Positions 48,701 to 60,138 of a stretch of 64,000 bases of DNA are shown piece after piece. The translations under genes were made by a program, and so were the position numbers. Numbering within the stretch: the stretch's first letter is position 1; every line of letters starts with the position of its first letter. This DNA comes from Oopsacas minuta. Its lineage: Eukaryota > Porifera > Hexactinellida > Lyssacinosida > Leucopsacidae. The stretch is from positions 25,669 to 89,668 of the forward strand of contig JAKMXF010000020.1 in assembly GCA_024704765.1 (NCBI GenBank), given 5' to 3'. The notes below the pieces were generated by a model. The model was given only the letters and a program-made list of their open reading frames with translations, did no database searches and had not been told where the DNA came from.

Positions 48701-51700
48701 CCTATTCACACCTTTAGAGATTAAGACTCCAAATTGTTGTGTATCTGCCGTTTGGGTGATTAATCACTTTTTCATACATTTCTTTGTAATATCCAAATCT
48801 CTAAATATGGGTATAGAGAATTGCTTTCAACAGACATAGGGTAATCATGTACGCGAATCCGAATTTCGCATTTTAATTTTCTCATACGTATGTAAATTGT
48901 TGTTGTTCATAATATGAATATAAAGTAAACAAATAATTGAAATCATAGAGACTTGCTCTTAGGGGTAACAAAGTACCGAATCTGGTGGCCTAAGGGAAAG
49001 TTACGTCGGCACAGACAGTGATTTGAGATTTTCTATTCTATTATTACATTATACACGATTATTCCAAATGATTCCGGATTTTGGAGGATAAATTGGAGAC
49101 ATTTTAAATAGGTTGTGTATCGGACAAATTAAAGTGTAAGATATTTAAAATCTGCAAAAATTTATCTGACCTTTAAACCCCTTATAGAAAGGGTCCATTC
49201 TAACAGGTTCCTCTCCATTTATCATCCTCCTTATGTTGGATACAATCTCTCGAGGTGAATAGAGCGGAATATTTGTAGAGTAGCCTGTCCCTATTCCAGC
49301 AGCTCCATTGACTAGAATCATAGGTATAATAGGACAATACCAGTCAGGCTCTACTCTAAGATTATCATCAAATAAGAAGTTTAGCAGAGCATCGTCTAAT
49401 ACTGGATAGATCAGTCGGGTGAGTGGTGATAGCATTGTGAATATATACCTAACAATTTGGATTAACATATGGGCCTTTCTAGGTTACCACATCAGGACAT
49501 TCCAGCAACCTAGGCTAAATACAAATTTTATGAGTTTTTATCCGTAGCAACAAATCATAAATCCCCACAAGACCTCTTCATTTACGTCACAAAGGGGTTG
49601 CTACATTTTCATAGCAATATATATGTTGCTATTAATTTGTAGAAACACATGTTGTTACGGATAAAGACACAATATTGATGTATACTTAAGTGGGAATTAC
49701 ATTAGATATTTAATCAAGAATATAACACACCTAGAAGAGGCTGCATCCTTCCCTCCTCTCAATCTGGTACCAAACATACCAATAGGTTGCAGGAGATTAA
49801 TATTGTTTGAGCCTATATAGTTCTGAGCCATGTTAATTATGGTGCTCATTAGAGAAGCTTCTCCATGATGATAAGCAGATATCTCTGAGATAGAACCTGC
49901 TAGTTGTGCTACTTTAACATCTCGTTTGTCCTTTCTCTTAAAGCAGGTGAATAGTACCTATTAATTCGTGATATTATAACAGTTATAGTAGTGATTAGTG
50001 AATGATTGTATTCCTACCTTCCTCTGACTAGGCTTAAGACCATCCATTAGGTTAGGAATTGCTCTCTCATTGTCAGCGTTAGAGAAGAGAATTAGCTCTT
50101 TATTTACAAAGTCTGTATAACTTATATTATTACAAGCAGATCCATAGAGAAAAGATTCTTCCAGTCCTGATTCTCTCTGATCTTTTCGTTTCTACATGTT
50201 TGTATTATTAATCGAATTCAGTTAACAGCTAGAATATTATGTAACTTACTTGTAACCAGGAGCTAATCCAATGCTTCCTCTCATCTGCTTTGTTCTTTGA
50301 GAACGCCATAACAATAGAGTTATCACAAGGCTGTCCCGAATAGGAAAAGTCAATTTGGTGACGATTCATGTCTGAGAAGTATTCACGTGCCTCCTTAGAA
50401 GTGGAGGTACCCAAACCTTTGTAGTACTTTATATGGTAAGTCTTCCAATTGTGTGTTTCAGTTTTCCAGTGTTCAAACTCAGGCAAACTGAAGAATGAAT
50501 GTTGTACTCCACCCTTAGTAGCCTTAACAATTGGTGTAATGAACTGTTCAATAAAGTCTGTTCGTAGGAGTTCAGGCCAGTTGTAATGTATGAAGTTAAT
50601 TATGAGTCCTTTAATATGACTACCATCCTGATCTTGATCTGCCATAATCATCATTTTCCCATATCTTAGGGAAGATAGGCTCTCATTAGAGTATTTCCTA
50701 CCATACTGTAGTCCAAATATCTGAACTAATTTAGTCAACTCCTCGTTACCGGATATTTGCTTGTGGTTAGCTTCCCTTACATTCAGAACTTTACCTAGTT
50801 TTAGAATAATAAGTTTCTTATGTGCAATTTTACATATGGATTTATATTGTATAATATGTGTCCAAGAGCAATTATAAATTTATATAATATACGTAGTACG
50901 CATGACTGTAGGAGAAGGTCCGGTTGGTCAGATTTCAACCGGACCAACTTACAGTGGGTCCATATACTTTTGTATAAGTCAACCTGACCAAATAGAAAAC
51001 TGCTCGCTACGGCCCTGTTACGTACATACATAACATTACATACTAGCTTCATATCAAAAGAAATAGAACTACGTATTCATATAGATTAGAGAAGAGAAAG
51101 TAATTGACTTACCCCTGAGAGGGAAAACTCCAAATTTATCTCTCCCTATCACACCTAAGCCAGCAATTGCCAGAGCTCTAGCGGAGTCCCCCTCAGTCAA
51201 AATGAGAGTACAATCCTGTGAGTTCCTAGTGCCAGCATCGTTAGCGTCATCTAGCTTGCCGATACCTTTTAGTCGTGATCGTTTTGAGGAGTGACACTTC
51301 TTGGATAGCTCCGTTTGAGACTTGTGTTGAGCCCAATCTACTATTCTATCAAGAACTCCACACTTCATAGCAGAGGTCACGAACTTATCCGAGAGTTTGC
51401 ATTCAGAGCCAAACGATTTCGCCTAAATAGAGTATCTCAATTACAAATCCGAACTTTATGGATATACCCTCAAGTAATATATGCTATGCACATCGTACAA
51501 AATTTCAGAAAGTAGTACAGCAATGGTATGAAATGGAGAGGTGTAAATTTAACTATATTTTCTCCTTAATCATACTCCCAAAGGAGGGTCCAGCGCTCCT
51601 AGAAGAACTCTCGATGTAATTGCATTGGTTCTCATCTCTTGGAATTTATACCAATCTACAAACTAGTACATTAGATTATTAGATCAAATCCGTAGTACCT

Positions 51701-53910
51701 TTAGTGTCATGTTCTCCTTTGTCTGACTATCAAATGCTGGGTTCTCAACAAGACAATTCACAAACAACCAAATGTGTTGTTTAACGTGGACAGACTGAAT
51801 GTTGACACTCCCTTTTCCCAGTTTCTTCTTCGCGTTTTCCACAAGTTTTGGCACTAACTGATCGATAATATAATTAATATGTGTACCTCCCTTTGAAGTT
51901 GCGATAGAATTAACAAATGAAGCTTGTTGGAAACCTGTCTCAGAGATAGTGAGACCTATCTCCCATCTCTCATTCGCTATCTCGTGCACTATCTTAGGTT
52001 TGCTCTCTTCGTAAGGTTCTTGTGCTCCTTTTATGTACAAATTGATGTAATCTTTGAAGTTGTTCACAGGGATGTGTTCGCTGTTAAGAAATACTTTCAC
52101 TCCCTTAGTACAAGCTATATCAGAGAGTTATTAAAAAGGCTGATAGGTAACCAGCATTATTACATAATGTTCTGAATAGAGTTGTGAATGGGTTGAAATT
52201 CGTCATCTCCATGCACAAATCATGGAAATAAGTAAGAATTACAACAGTTCACTAATCCTGGATACCTAATGTATAAGTATTCAGTAGGCCTCGATTACAA
52301 ACTATTCGAAAGATGGGATAATGTTAAGCCAAATGTCATAGACTGGGGGTGGGGCTTAACTCATTATATTAAGGCTTCATCGACAATAGATTTCAAATAC
52401 GTATACATATACTCTACTCGAAAATATCACTTTACAGAAAAGATAGATGCGTTCGGGTAACAGGGGCAGCGAGGGTGATTAGTAACTAGTGATTACTGTG
52501 TTATATAAATCATGAAAATGATAAACAAATACCGAATTTCCCTGAAATGCGTGGAGGCTAGAAAACGCTGCAAGATTTGTGAAAAATAATTATCGCCACC
52601 CTCCAGAAGAATTTCACTATGCAACAAATTAGTAGTAAATAGTTTCCGAAAATCTTTCGTATTTTCAAAAAATGCCTAAGAAAATAATAAGCAGTGCCTG
52701 GGTGGTTATTCAGAGCAATACGGTACAAAATACGTAATTAATATTTACCTGCCATATCGTATGCTCTCCGAGTAAGTAGAGATATGATGTCATCATCTAG
52801 ATGTGTCATACCGAATTTCTCTAAATCAGGAATGAAACTAACACTTGTGAAGTCTGATTTTGATTCTTTAATAAGAGTCTGTCCGGGATCTGTCATATTC
52901 TTCCTCCAGGTTTGTTTAAAACTCTTACCAGAATCACTTGAACAAGTTTCTACTGTAAACTCGCGACTGAAAATATTGCATAACTTTGCTCCATACCCGT
53001 TTCTACCCCCGACAACCTTCTTTTCAGTATCATCATAGTTAGAAGAAGTTAGCAAAGTACCAAATATCATAGCAGGTACATACATCTTCTCGTCTTTGTG
53101 TACCTCAACAGGAATACCTGCGTGATAAATTTTAAAGTGAAACCTCGTTAATACGAACTTCTGGATAAGACGAACAAATATTTTCACATTATCAGGTCCT
53201 TACAGTAAATATTCAATTTGTGTTACTCCGGATAAGGCAAACAATTTTTCACCATCCGTTGCTGCTCATATTAACGAGGTTTCTCTGTATGCTCAAATTT
53301 ATTATTTTACTAAATAATCACTACAAACCTTTTCCATTATTCCAAATTTTGATAAGATTTCTCTCCTGGTTTATAATAATCTTTATTGCATTCATAGCAG
53401 GATCTCTGATTTTATTATCTGCTGCATTGACTAGAATCTCATCGAAAATCTTGTAGAGGCCAGGTACGTATGTGATATTTTTGTTAACAATTGCTTGTTG
53501 TTCTTTATCCCACACAAACATTTGTTGGGTAATAGCTTCTACAGCTCTATACAGCAAAAAATATAATAAATACAATATAAGTAGACTCCTCTTAAGAGCC
53601 CATTAATCGGGTCACTTGGCCAGAAATAGAACCATACAAATAGTGTTAAAATACTCCGGTTAATCGGGCCAAGGCTTTTATTCCGCTTAATCGGGTCAAA
53701 ATAGCCTGGTCCCGACATGACCCTTTTAAGCGGAGTCTACTGTGCGTATATCTAATTATTCTGTTATAATACTTACCCTATATATGTGTCAGGTCTGAGT
53801 AATATGTGCTCAAGCTGAGTCTTCTTCTGGTATATATCTTCTATTGTAGGTTTCTTCTTTCCATCTTTGTCTCCTCCACCTTTCCTGTTACTTGAGTCTT
53901 GTAGAGCCAT
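42735..53910 (-). CDS. TOP2: DNA topoisomerase II
   Basis: This enzyme passes one DNA duplex through a transient double-strand break and resolves supercoils and catenanes in the nucleus. Seventeen exons (minus strand) are 53777-53910, 53329-53546, 52749-53117, 51699-52114, 51113-51422, 50250-50794, 50018-50191, 49731-49957, 49171-49448, 48289-48591, 47927-48225, 47155-47437, 46944-47095, 46716-46868, 43260-43412, 43080-43193 and 42735-42935. All phases join and sum to 1442 codons plus stop. The GHKL ATPase holds VPGLYKIFDEILVNAADNK and GGRNGYGAK; the transducer holds FDSQTKENMTL. TOPRIM has LILTEGDSA and DQDQDGSHIKG. The active-site Arg-Tyr reads SSRYIFTML, with the codon pair meeting at an exon boundary. 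The acidic, Ser-rich C-terminus is typical of the regulatory tail. Exons 14 and 15 are duplicates. Start is ATG 53908-53910. The gene is complete and looks functional. Confidence 0.96.
43260..43412 (-). repeat. TOP2 C-terminal exon, duplicated copy (exon 15)
   Basis: A 153-bp symmetric exon (phase 0 at both ends). It encodes KSKKKTSKKG, then LDSSNDLMDDKPIEPI and SPVKKRE. It is nearly identical over the 3' half to 46716-46868. Both copies keep acceptor and donor sites, so inclusion of one or both preserves the frame. Confidence 0.85.
43576..45869 (+). mobile_element. Ginger1-type DNA transposon with OTU domain, decayed
   Basis: The ends are TGTCACATAGTA and, from the right, TGTCACATAGTA, flanked by the same 4 bp, CCGG (43572-43575 and 45870-45873). 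It encodes a retrotransposon-like integrase but no reverse transcriptase, protease or long terminal repeats. Terminal inverted repeats starting TGT, a 4-bp CG-containing duplication, an integrase and an extra OTU domain together match published Ginger1 elements. It lies in an intron of TOP2, in opposite orientation to the gene. Confidence 0.85.
43779..45459 (+). pseudogene. Ginger1 integrase-like transposase followed by OTU-like protease
   Basis: Pieces occur in order. The HHCC zinc-binding module reads CHFGICSTFNKISERYWWKR and CQECQQQN; WGMDLIGPL carries the first catalytic Asp. ISDEGREFVNEL (second Asp) is at about 44400, and SAYHPQSNGLTERFNQTL (Glu) at about 44500. A GPY/F-like C-terminal module follows (DLVWYKDCRRN, VWIGKRIIVEV). 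Then, about 45295-45430, comes GDGNCSFRALSFVITG, the Asp-x-x-Cys signature of OTU cysteine proteases. Frames break near 44284 and 44390, with stops near 44378, 44680 and 45112. The residues of the DDE triad survive, but the element is not expected to be active. Confidence 0.82.
45930..46095. repeat. Cluster of GATC/CGATCG motifs
   Basis: About eleven GATC tetramers occur within 150 bp, many as CGATCG or TGATCG, in otherwise AT-rich intron DNA. Inverted pairs can fold locally. It follows the right side of the Ginger1/MITE insertion. No function is assigned. Confidence 0.6.
46716..46868 (-). repeat. TOP2 C-terminal exon, duplicated copy (exon 14)
   Basis: The 5'-ward copy of the duplicated 153-bp exon, encoding KSKKKTLKKEESNMDNSDP, then LDDQLDSSNDLMDDKPIEPI and SPVKKRE. 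Flanking intron bases (ACCTCTCGCTTCTTGACAGG at the donor side, CTTCTGTTGTTAGAAACAT at the acceptor side) are also duplicated. Confidence 0.85.
53135..53287. mobile_element. pogo/Tigger-like MITE in TOP2 intron 2
   Basis: The ends are GTGAAACCTCGTTAATACGA and, from the right, CAGAGAAACCTCGTTAATAT, flanked by TA on both sides. The interior has TTACTCCGGATAAGGC, a motif shared with the copy at 6480-6662. Non-coding, about 153 bp. Confidence 0.75.
53579..53742. mobile_element. pogo/Tigger-like MITE in TOP2 intron 1
   Basis: The ends are AGTAGACTCCTCTTAAGAG and, from the right, CAGTAGACTCCGCTTAAAAG. The interior repeats TTAATCGGGTCA. A solo end of the same type (GTAGACTCCGCTTAAAAGG, minus strand) is found near 2675-2695. 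Non-coding, about 160 bp. Confidence 0.7.
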
Positions 53911-54343
53911 CAGGTTACCAACTAGCAAATTTATCTATTCAATCTTCTAATTAGAATACTATTGGAAAGAACTAAGATTCCTCAATCAAGACAATATATA
54001 TTAGGTCAGAATCTAATTCATAAATCTGCTGTACTTCTCATAAAAAGAATCAATTAACACATTGTAGTATAATTTACCGCTTTAATGGATTACTACGTAA
54101 TTGAAAAAATACAATTATGGATAATCTCGATCTTAAACAGGTAACATTCCTAGTTCGTCAGGATATGACAGTAAACAGATGTCCGAAAAAGTGGGAATTA
54201 TGTCGACCACCCTATTCAATAAAGTAGGTATATCTACGGTTGACAGCTCTTACATCGATGCATGTTATCTCAAACAATTTTTATTTTCCCTCCAGTAAAA
54301 TCAGTTACTCTAATGTGTGTGCGATATATCACACAAGAATAAA

Positions 54344-55348
54344 TTAGATTTGCAAATGGAGAGTATCAGTAATGAATTTAGCATCTTGTATAGCACTAGA
54401 AGGTTTAGCATCATCAGTGTTATTAAAATAAATAAATATTTTCTTTCCTTCTCGAATGTAATTCTCGATTTCCTTTACTAAACCAACAAGAAACTCGGGA
54501 CCATAACACCCTTCATATTGTCCGGTGGTTCCATGGTACCTGAGGTATACTCCCCAGGAACAAGAGTATACGTACGGTACTACGTAATCAGGTGGCCAAT
54601 TTCCAGTAGAAAGAGATCCAGCCCAACCGGTTTCATTATTCAAATTCAACCTACATAAGCACCAGTCAAACTCTCTAAACAGCTGATACACCTGTGAACA
54701 GTACCATGAGCTATCTCTGAACTCGAATGCATATTTGCCATGTGGCGATAAGATAGCATACAAGTTGCGGAGCTTGTCTACACTTGTGTCAGGATTATAC
54801 TTTACATTAGAAGGGAACTGGAAGAGGAGAGGACCCAGATTATCTCCTAACACATTATAGACAGTCCAGAACTCATCCCACTTCTCTTTGAAGGCATCAT
54901 CTACATTTAACTGTTTCATGTGAGTAAACCATTTATACACTTTGATAGCGAAGAGGAAGTTTGGCCTTACAGCATCAGCTTTCTCTTTCCATTTAATTAA
55001 GTTATTTTGAGTAGGAATTCTATAGAAACTGTAGTTAAGTTCTAGAGAATTGAACTGTTCCATGTAGAACTCAAGCTCTTTGCCTCGTGTTCCCTTAGGG
55101 TAGAAAGAGCCAGATCTGTGCCATGATGGATAGGAGTAGCCTGATGTACCAACAAATATATTTTTAATATCTTCGTTGCTTATCAGTAACCGAGGAGACT
55201 TTCTAGATAAAAATGGATAATTAGATAACTCATCATCTGAGTCATTGTCTTGTCTAGCTCTCTTGCTCTTTCTTATAATAGTAGCATTATTAGATAGCAT
55301 GACTTGTTGACAGTTTGCAAGAATTGTTACGTGTTTTGTTATATTCAT
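54344..55348 (-). CDS. DUF72 (YecE-like) protein
   Basis: DUF72 proteins adopt a TIM-barrel fold and are widespread in bacteria and archaea; their biochemical role is not settled. The frame is 334 residues, with an N-terminal extension of about 60 residues that contains basic and acidic clusters (IIRKSKRARQDNDSDDE). The conserved domain then starts at IFVGTSGYSYPSWHRSGSFY. LELNYSFYRIPTQNNLIKW follows, then FLFAIKVYKWFTHMK, LGPLLFQFPSNVKY, YAFEFRDSSWY and YLRYHGTTGQYEGCYG. The C-terminal FIYFNNTDDAKPSSAIQDA is the usual end of the domain. The KRAR cluster could be a nuclear signal. There is no intron, in a neighbourhood where TOP2 is intron-rich. A minus-strand AATAAA lies at 54280-54285. Transfer from a prokaryote at some depth is possible but cannot be tested here. 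Confidence 0.9.
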   Translation of the reverse strand: MNITKHVTILANCQQVMLSNNATIIRKSKRARQDNDSDDELSNYPFLSRKSPRLLISNEDIKNIFVGTSGYSYPSWHRSGSFYPKGTRGKELEFYMEQFNSLELNYSFYRIPTQNNLIKWKEKADAVRPNFLFAIKVYKWFTHMKQLNVDDAFKEKWDEFWTVYNVLGDNLGPLLFQFPSNVKYNPDTSVDKLRNLYAILSPHGKYAFEFRDSSWYCSQVYQLFREFDWCLCRLNLNNETGWAGSLSTGNWPPDYVVPYVYSCSWGVYLRYHGTTGQYEGCYGPEFLVGLVKEIENYIREGKKIFIYFNNTDDAKPSSAIQDAKFITDTLHLQI

Positions 55349-56802
55349 TTAATCGATATATACCGTACTACTAGACAGGTTCATGTAAGGTATAAAATAC
55401 ACACTCACATATGAACTATACAATAATAACTATACACTTAGCACCCAGGGACGTCGCCAGGATTTTCGCCTGGGGGCACGAAGTTATGGTAAAACCTAAT
55501 AGATTATTATATATTCATTTCATTTTCAGGCAATTTAATATCAAAAGTTCTTGCTAAGCCATGTTCATGCCAAATGTCAAAAGTCAAAAGTCAAAAGTTC
55601 CTGCTCCATCATAAGATAACAATTACCAATTTTCCCTTCTTCAATCTTCAAACTTCTCTCTCGCCTCCTATCCTTCTTTCGGTGTTGAAGTCAAGTTCGT
55701 ACTACACCCAGGGGTGGGGCTAGCAAACCAATGTTGTACGATTACTAGGATAGTGTAAGCTCACATATATAGGAACATTCAAATCCCTTTGCCATTCCGA
55801 ACTCTTAGATTATGATTACTATCTCTCGAACGAGATCAGTAGAGAAAGAGAACTATAGTCAGTAACTAGAAGCTAAATGCAGTTCAGTATTGCTAGAATA
55901 GGTGGCAGAATGGTTTTTAACAAAACGTGGACATTTTCAGGTTTTCCGAAAAAATTAGAAAAATGTCCAGCCGACAGACTGGGAGTGCAGCTCAGGATTA
56001 TTTGTGTGTTATGATTAATCATTTAAATACTAGCAGAGGTCCACCCTTTGGGTAGAGCTCTGGTAGTTCCTGCGGAATGCTTTATGGGACATTCAGCCCT
56101 CATGATTGTATCTTGGAGTTTGCGAACGCTGTGCTTCCGCCTGAAAGGATCTCTCAGTGAACAAACCAATCACATTGCTATGTTGCATTCGTTCGTGTAA
56201 TTATCATGTGGTGGTTATTTAGAGGTTTGAAATTGTCCGTTATGAGGCACCAAAAGGTGTGAAATATTCACTTTAAAAGATTCATACCCGAGGTGCAAAT
56301 ATCCGACCCAAAATGTATCTGTATGCCAATCTTCATGTTAATTAGACTGCTAGATTTCGCACGGCCGCGCGGACGGACGTCGCACAGTGTCCATGCCATT
56401 AGGGCATCTCCCTATAGGAGCTGCACTAAAAACTGGACATAGCCAAAATTGATCCAAAAAATCTGGACTGTCCAGGAGAAAACAGGACAATGGTCACCCT
56501 AAGCTAGAAGTTAATAAGTAAATACATGCACTAAACTTCTGCAAAATTATAACCATTCCCAATGTAAACTCTTGATAATGTCTCTGAATCGTTCATAGAG
56601 ATTTTACTTTTACTTTGCCCACTTTACATATTTCTTGGCAACTATGGTAACGCTCAAAATAGCCAAAAGAAGAGCAACAGTAATAATATCTTCAGACTAT
56701 AAACAATTTAATTGGAATTACGTCGAGTCAAAGATTGATAGATAAAGTATACGGTATATTTCCTAATTTTGATCAATGAATAATTTACAACTTACAATAA
56801 GT
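55349..56802. other. Intergenic stretch with dispersed repeats
   Basis: CAGGGACGTCGCCAGG at 55447 resembles a hAT end without a partner. At 56255-56425 blocks shared with 19800-19880 (ATTCATACCCGAGGTGC) and with 46165-46215 (AGATTTCGCA, GACGGACGT/ACGGACGT, CATCTCCCTATAGGA) show a dispersed family. TCAAAAGTCAAAAGTCAAAAGTT near 55579 is a short tandem repeat. No gene is seen. Confidence 0.5.
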
Positions 56803-59335
56803 TTAACTACTAATAGAACTGAATATCTTGGTGAGACAGAATAATACAGTATCTTCTGATCTCCAATAACAGCTATGACTAGACAGAGCGAATAAATAGT
56901 CATTTATTGCTTCTATCCCTTTCACTTGCAAAACATAGTCAACTCTTTGTCCCTGATTAAGACTAGAATGGAATTGAGGAGGAGGAGGAGGAGGTTCAGG
57001 AGAAGTGGAAATAGACTGTCTAGCTTTAATTTCTTCTATTGATGGCGGAATCAGTTTAGAAGTACCTAAGGTATAATTATCATGATAATAACTTTAATCA
57101 CAGAGATAATAATATAATTACAGTTTCAATCTAGACTGACCTTCAGGCATAGTATGACTCTTAGCAAATTCCTGAATAGAACTGACTGCACTATGTACTC
57201 CATACATAATAGTCTGTTTGAGTTCAGAGCCTAACCTCTCTAGGTTCTCCTTCAGCTCTAGATGCAGCCTTTTACCACCTCTGATATGTGGGAGGAGTTC
57301 TGGATCGCTCTTAAACTTTGGGTCAATGAGAGGTTCTATCCGATAAGCTACATAGTCGTAAGGATGGTATATGTGATAGAAACCGCCACAGGTAGGAAAG
57401 TTGAAGTTGTAACCTAGGTTCTGTGTACCCCTGACAGACAGAAACAACCCGATTGGAGATCCGATACAGAAAAAGAAACTCAGTTCAAAATTAAGTTTAG
57501 GATAGCTAATAGAAATCTGTCCTGTCCCACACACCCCTTTGATAATGCTGTACCCCTGAATCTCCCCTGGAGGCGGGCACCCGTCTAAGAACCTCTTCTC
57601 TGATTTAGCATTACTCCTAGTTTTCCATTCACTGATGTAAGCAGAGAGTTTCTTACGAGAACCCATAGATATACCCAGTTCCTTGAGGTCTCCTTCACTG
57701 AGCATCTTGAGGCTCTCCATGTCTATCTGCTGAGAAGAGAGTATATGTGAGATATCCTGTAGTCCGAGCTGAGTTAATACCTCGTCTATACTGGAGGGAT
57801 TAAAACTGTCTGGGGAGGATATGGCATCAGGACTAGTTAGCTCAGGCTCTAAATCTCTATACAATTGTATTAATTGAATAACTGAATGGCGTATACGTAT
57901 AGGCTATGGAATGACATACTTTGTTTGGTTAGCTAGCAGATCAAAGAGGATACAACTACCCAGTGAATGTCCTATGAGGGAGATCCTCCCGATAAACTCA
58001 GGGTTCCTAGCTTTGTAGAGAGAGAGTAGTCTGTTCATTTCATAGGTTGTAGTGTCTATAATAGTCTGACAATAGAGAGGACTAGTGTAGAAGAGTATGT
58101 CAGTCAGAACAGAGTTTGAGAAGTGACGGATCTTTGGAGTGCAGGTTAAAGAGATAGCATCTAGCCGAAGATCCACATTATCATAATCAGATCGGAGACA
58201 TATGTGCCAGGCTATCGGAAGGAACATTTTGATTGTGACACGTTTGTGTAGTTTCAAAATATATATTTTTCCGAATAAATACCATCAAGGGGCGTAGAAG
58301 TGTAATTATAATTGGTAGGTCAATGCAAGTGGAACATTATTTTGGTAATGCCATTGTGGTCTATGTTGAATTTATCTCGTAAACATTTCTACCTGAAGTA
58401 AATACGTAATAAACAAATATTAAAGAGAACTCACATCCACACAGGCCTCAGAGCATCAGGTATGTATACAGGACGAGGTTGTACTGGTACAGGATAGTAT
58501 TGAGTGAGAGGAGGATTCATTGATGGAGCTGTTAAACCTGATAAAATAAAATATAAAGAGTTGATGGATAGGGACGTAGCTCCTTTTCAATACAATTACC
58601 ACGACTAGTCGTTGTAACCTAATTTCTAGGATGAAAACCAACAAAAGTGTGAAAATGATTAATAACATGATTATTATGGTAATTCATGTTAGTTATGACA
58701 AGTTATTGAAAATTAATATATGGTATCATCTGAATGACTTTAGAGGTGTGAAAATATGATTAATAGCAAAAATCTGTGAAAATTAATTTTAGAAAACGCC
58801 AGACTAAAAATTTCCATATCCAGAGGGATAGATATAGCCATCTAGGTATTGACTTTAGTGGAAGCTGATATAATTCGGACTGAAACATGGGTGGACATAT
58901 TAGTAAATTATTCAAATATTTGGTAAATCCAAGTACTGTCAAAAGTCATATTCTGCTGGTTAGCCAAAATATTACAAGAAATAGTTGGTTAATAATTTGA
59001 CTGCCAAATATTAGATAATCTCAGCTTGCTACCTCACTGAATAAATCAGAATACGTAGTAAAGTTACCAGTTTGAATGTTCTGCTGTTGCTCCGTTACAT
59101 CATAAGAAGCAGTAGGAACGGACTATGGAATAATTTGAGCGCCAGGACTCATGAAGGGTAAGGGAGCTTGAAAGGGAGTAGTGGTAGCAGACATATAAGC
59201 TCCTATCTGACTCTTCTTTAGTCTGTAAGCAGGTAATATCTCAAAGTTCGGAGACGGAAGATCTCCTCCTGCTTCCAGAAGTGAGGCTGAATTAGGAAAC
59301 AAACTCGAGTCAACTCGAAGCGGTTTGTTATCCAT
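56803..59335 (-). pseudogene. SEC23IP/DDHD-type phospholipase gene, apparently defective
   Basis: SEC23IP and DDHD2 are DDHD-domain proteins at ER exit sites and Golgi membranes; DDHD1/2 hydrolyse phospholipids or acylglycerols. Exons found (minus strand) are 59068-59335, 58435-58537, 57920-about 58257, 57141-57856 and 56803-57065. The first two encode a Pro/Gln-rich N-terminus (TTTPFQAPLPFMSPG, QYYPVPVQPRPVYIP). The third has RHFSNSVLTDILFYTSP and the lipase elbow SLIGHSLGSCILFD with the nucleophilic Ser. The fourth has a SAM domain (VLTQLGLQDISHILSSQQID) and DDHD (FYHIYHPYDYVAYRIEPL, RLHLELKENLERLGSELKQ). The last has [20 protein letters not shown], carrying the final Asp, and ends at TAA 56803-56805. 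Two defects are visible. An in-frame TAG at about 59129-59131 interrupts the first exon. The WWE domain and first half of the lipase region, about 350 residues in the family, are missing between 58435 and 58257, where no acceptor is found. A partial assembly or a degraded copy are both possible. Confidence 0.78.
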
Positions 59336-60138
59336 TGAATAATTATTGCTAATAAGATTACTATAAGGAGGTGATTTGTGTCAGCGATCATTGGACCGTG
59401 GCAGTCCTCAAAAAATCTTCCCAAGCGGGCGGTAAAAATAGAATTGGAAAATAAATAAAGGATATATCACTAATTCTGCATCGTGTTGAGATCAGAAAAA
59501 TACATAGATTAAGAACTTGGATCTCTACTATCTGATTGCTATTGCAATTGTATTAGCAGTAACGTAAATACACATTAATGGTGTTACAATTCGTATATTG
59601 GTAATTGAAATACATTCAGAATTTAGAAGATGTTTATATGGATCGACCGGCAATCCCGGTTTTCCGGGATTTGGGAAAGCCGGATATTATAAATAGATGT
59701 ACATTATTAATTAAAGTGTGTATATCGTTGTCAGAGTTTCATACAGGAATTTTGCTGGGGCGAAACGATTGATCACACCCTATAAAGAACACTTTCCCAT
59801 GTAAATAGTATCGTGCATATTGTTACTGAGATCATAATACTTAATATTAGGAATTCGGGGGGGGGGAAATCCCAGGCGTCCCCCTCTGTATGAAACCCTG
59901 GTTGGATAGAGTTCAGATTCGAAAATGAAGGACGATATTCTTGTAAACAAATCGCCTCGTAATCATTAAACACAGATGGTTGTCTCCATGTGGTGAATAT
60001 GTAGCATTATGGATCTAATAACAATAATATCTGATATTGTAATGAATTACTCAACCTGGTACAGGCTGATTAATTGCTCTCGAAAGTAATTAATTTGAGT
60101 ATAACCCATGTTTATTCTGCAACCATCTAAAATTATTA
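59336..60138. other. Intergenic stretch between LSD1 and the DDHD gene
   Basis: It holds the LSD1 3' flank and, nearer 59336, the promoter side of the DDHD gene. A palindrome-like block lies at 59648-59685 (AATCCCGGTTTTCCGGGATT). A G homopolymer of about ten bases lies near 59858. No gene is seen. Confidence 0.5.
60111..60116 (-). promoter_or_regulatory. Candidate LSD1 polyadenylation signal
   Basis: AATAAA on the minus strand, 23 bp past the LSD1 stop codon. The position would give a very short 3' UTR. The call rests on the hexamer alone. Confidence 0.4.

Noticed and set aside
55447-55735. hAT MITE bounded by CAGGGACGTCGCCAGG
   Set aside because: The possible right end near 55710-55735 does not match as an inverted repeat.
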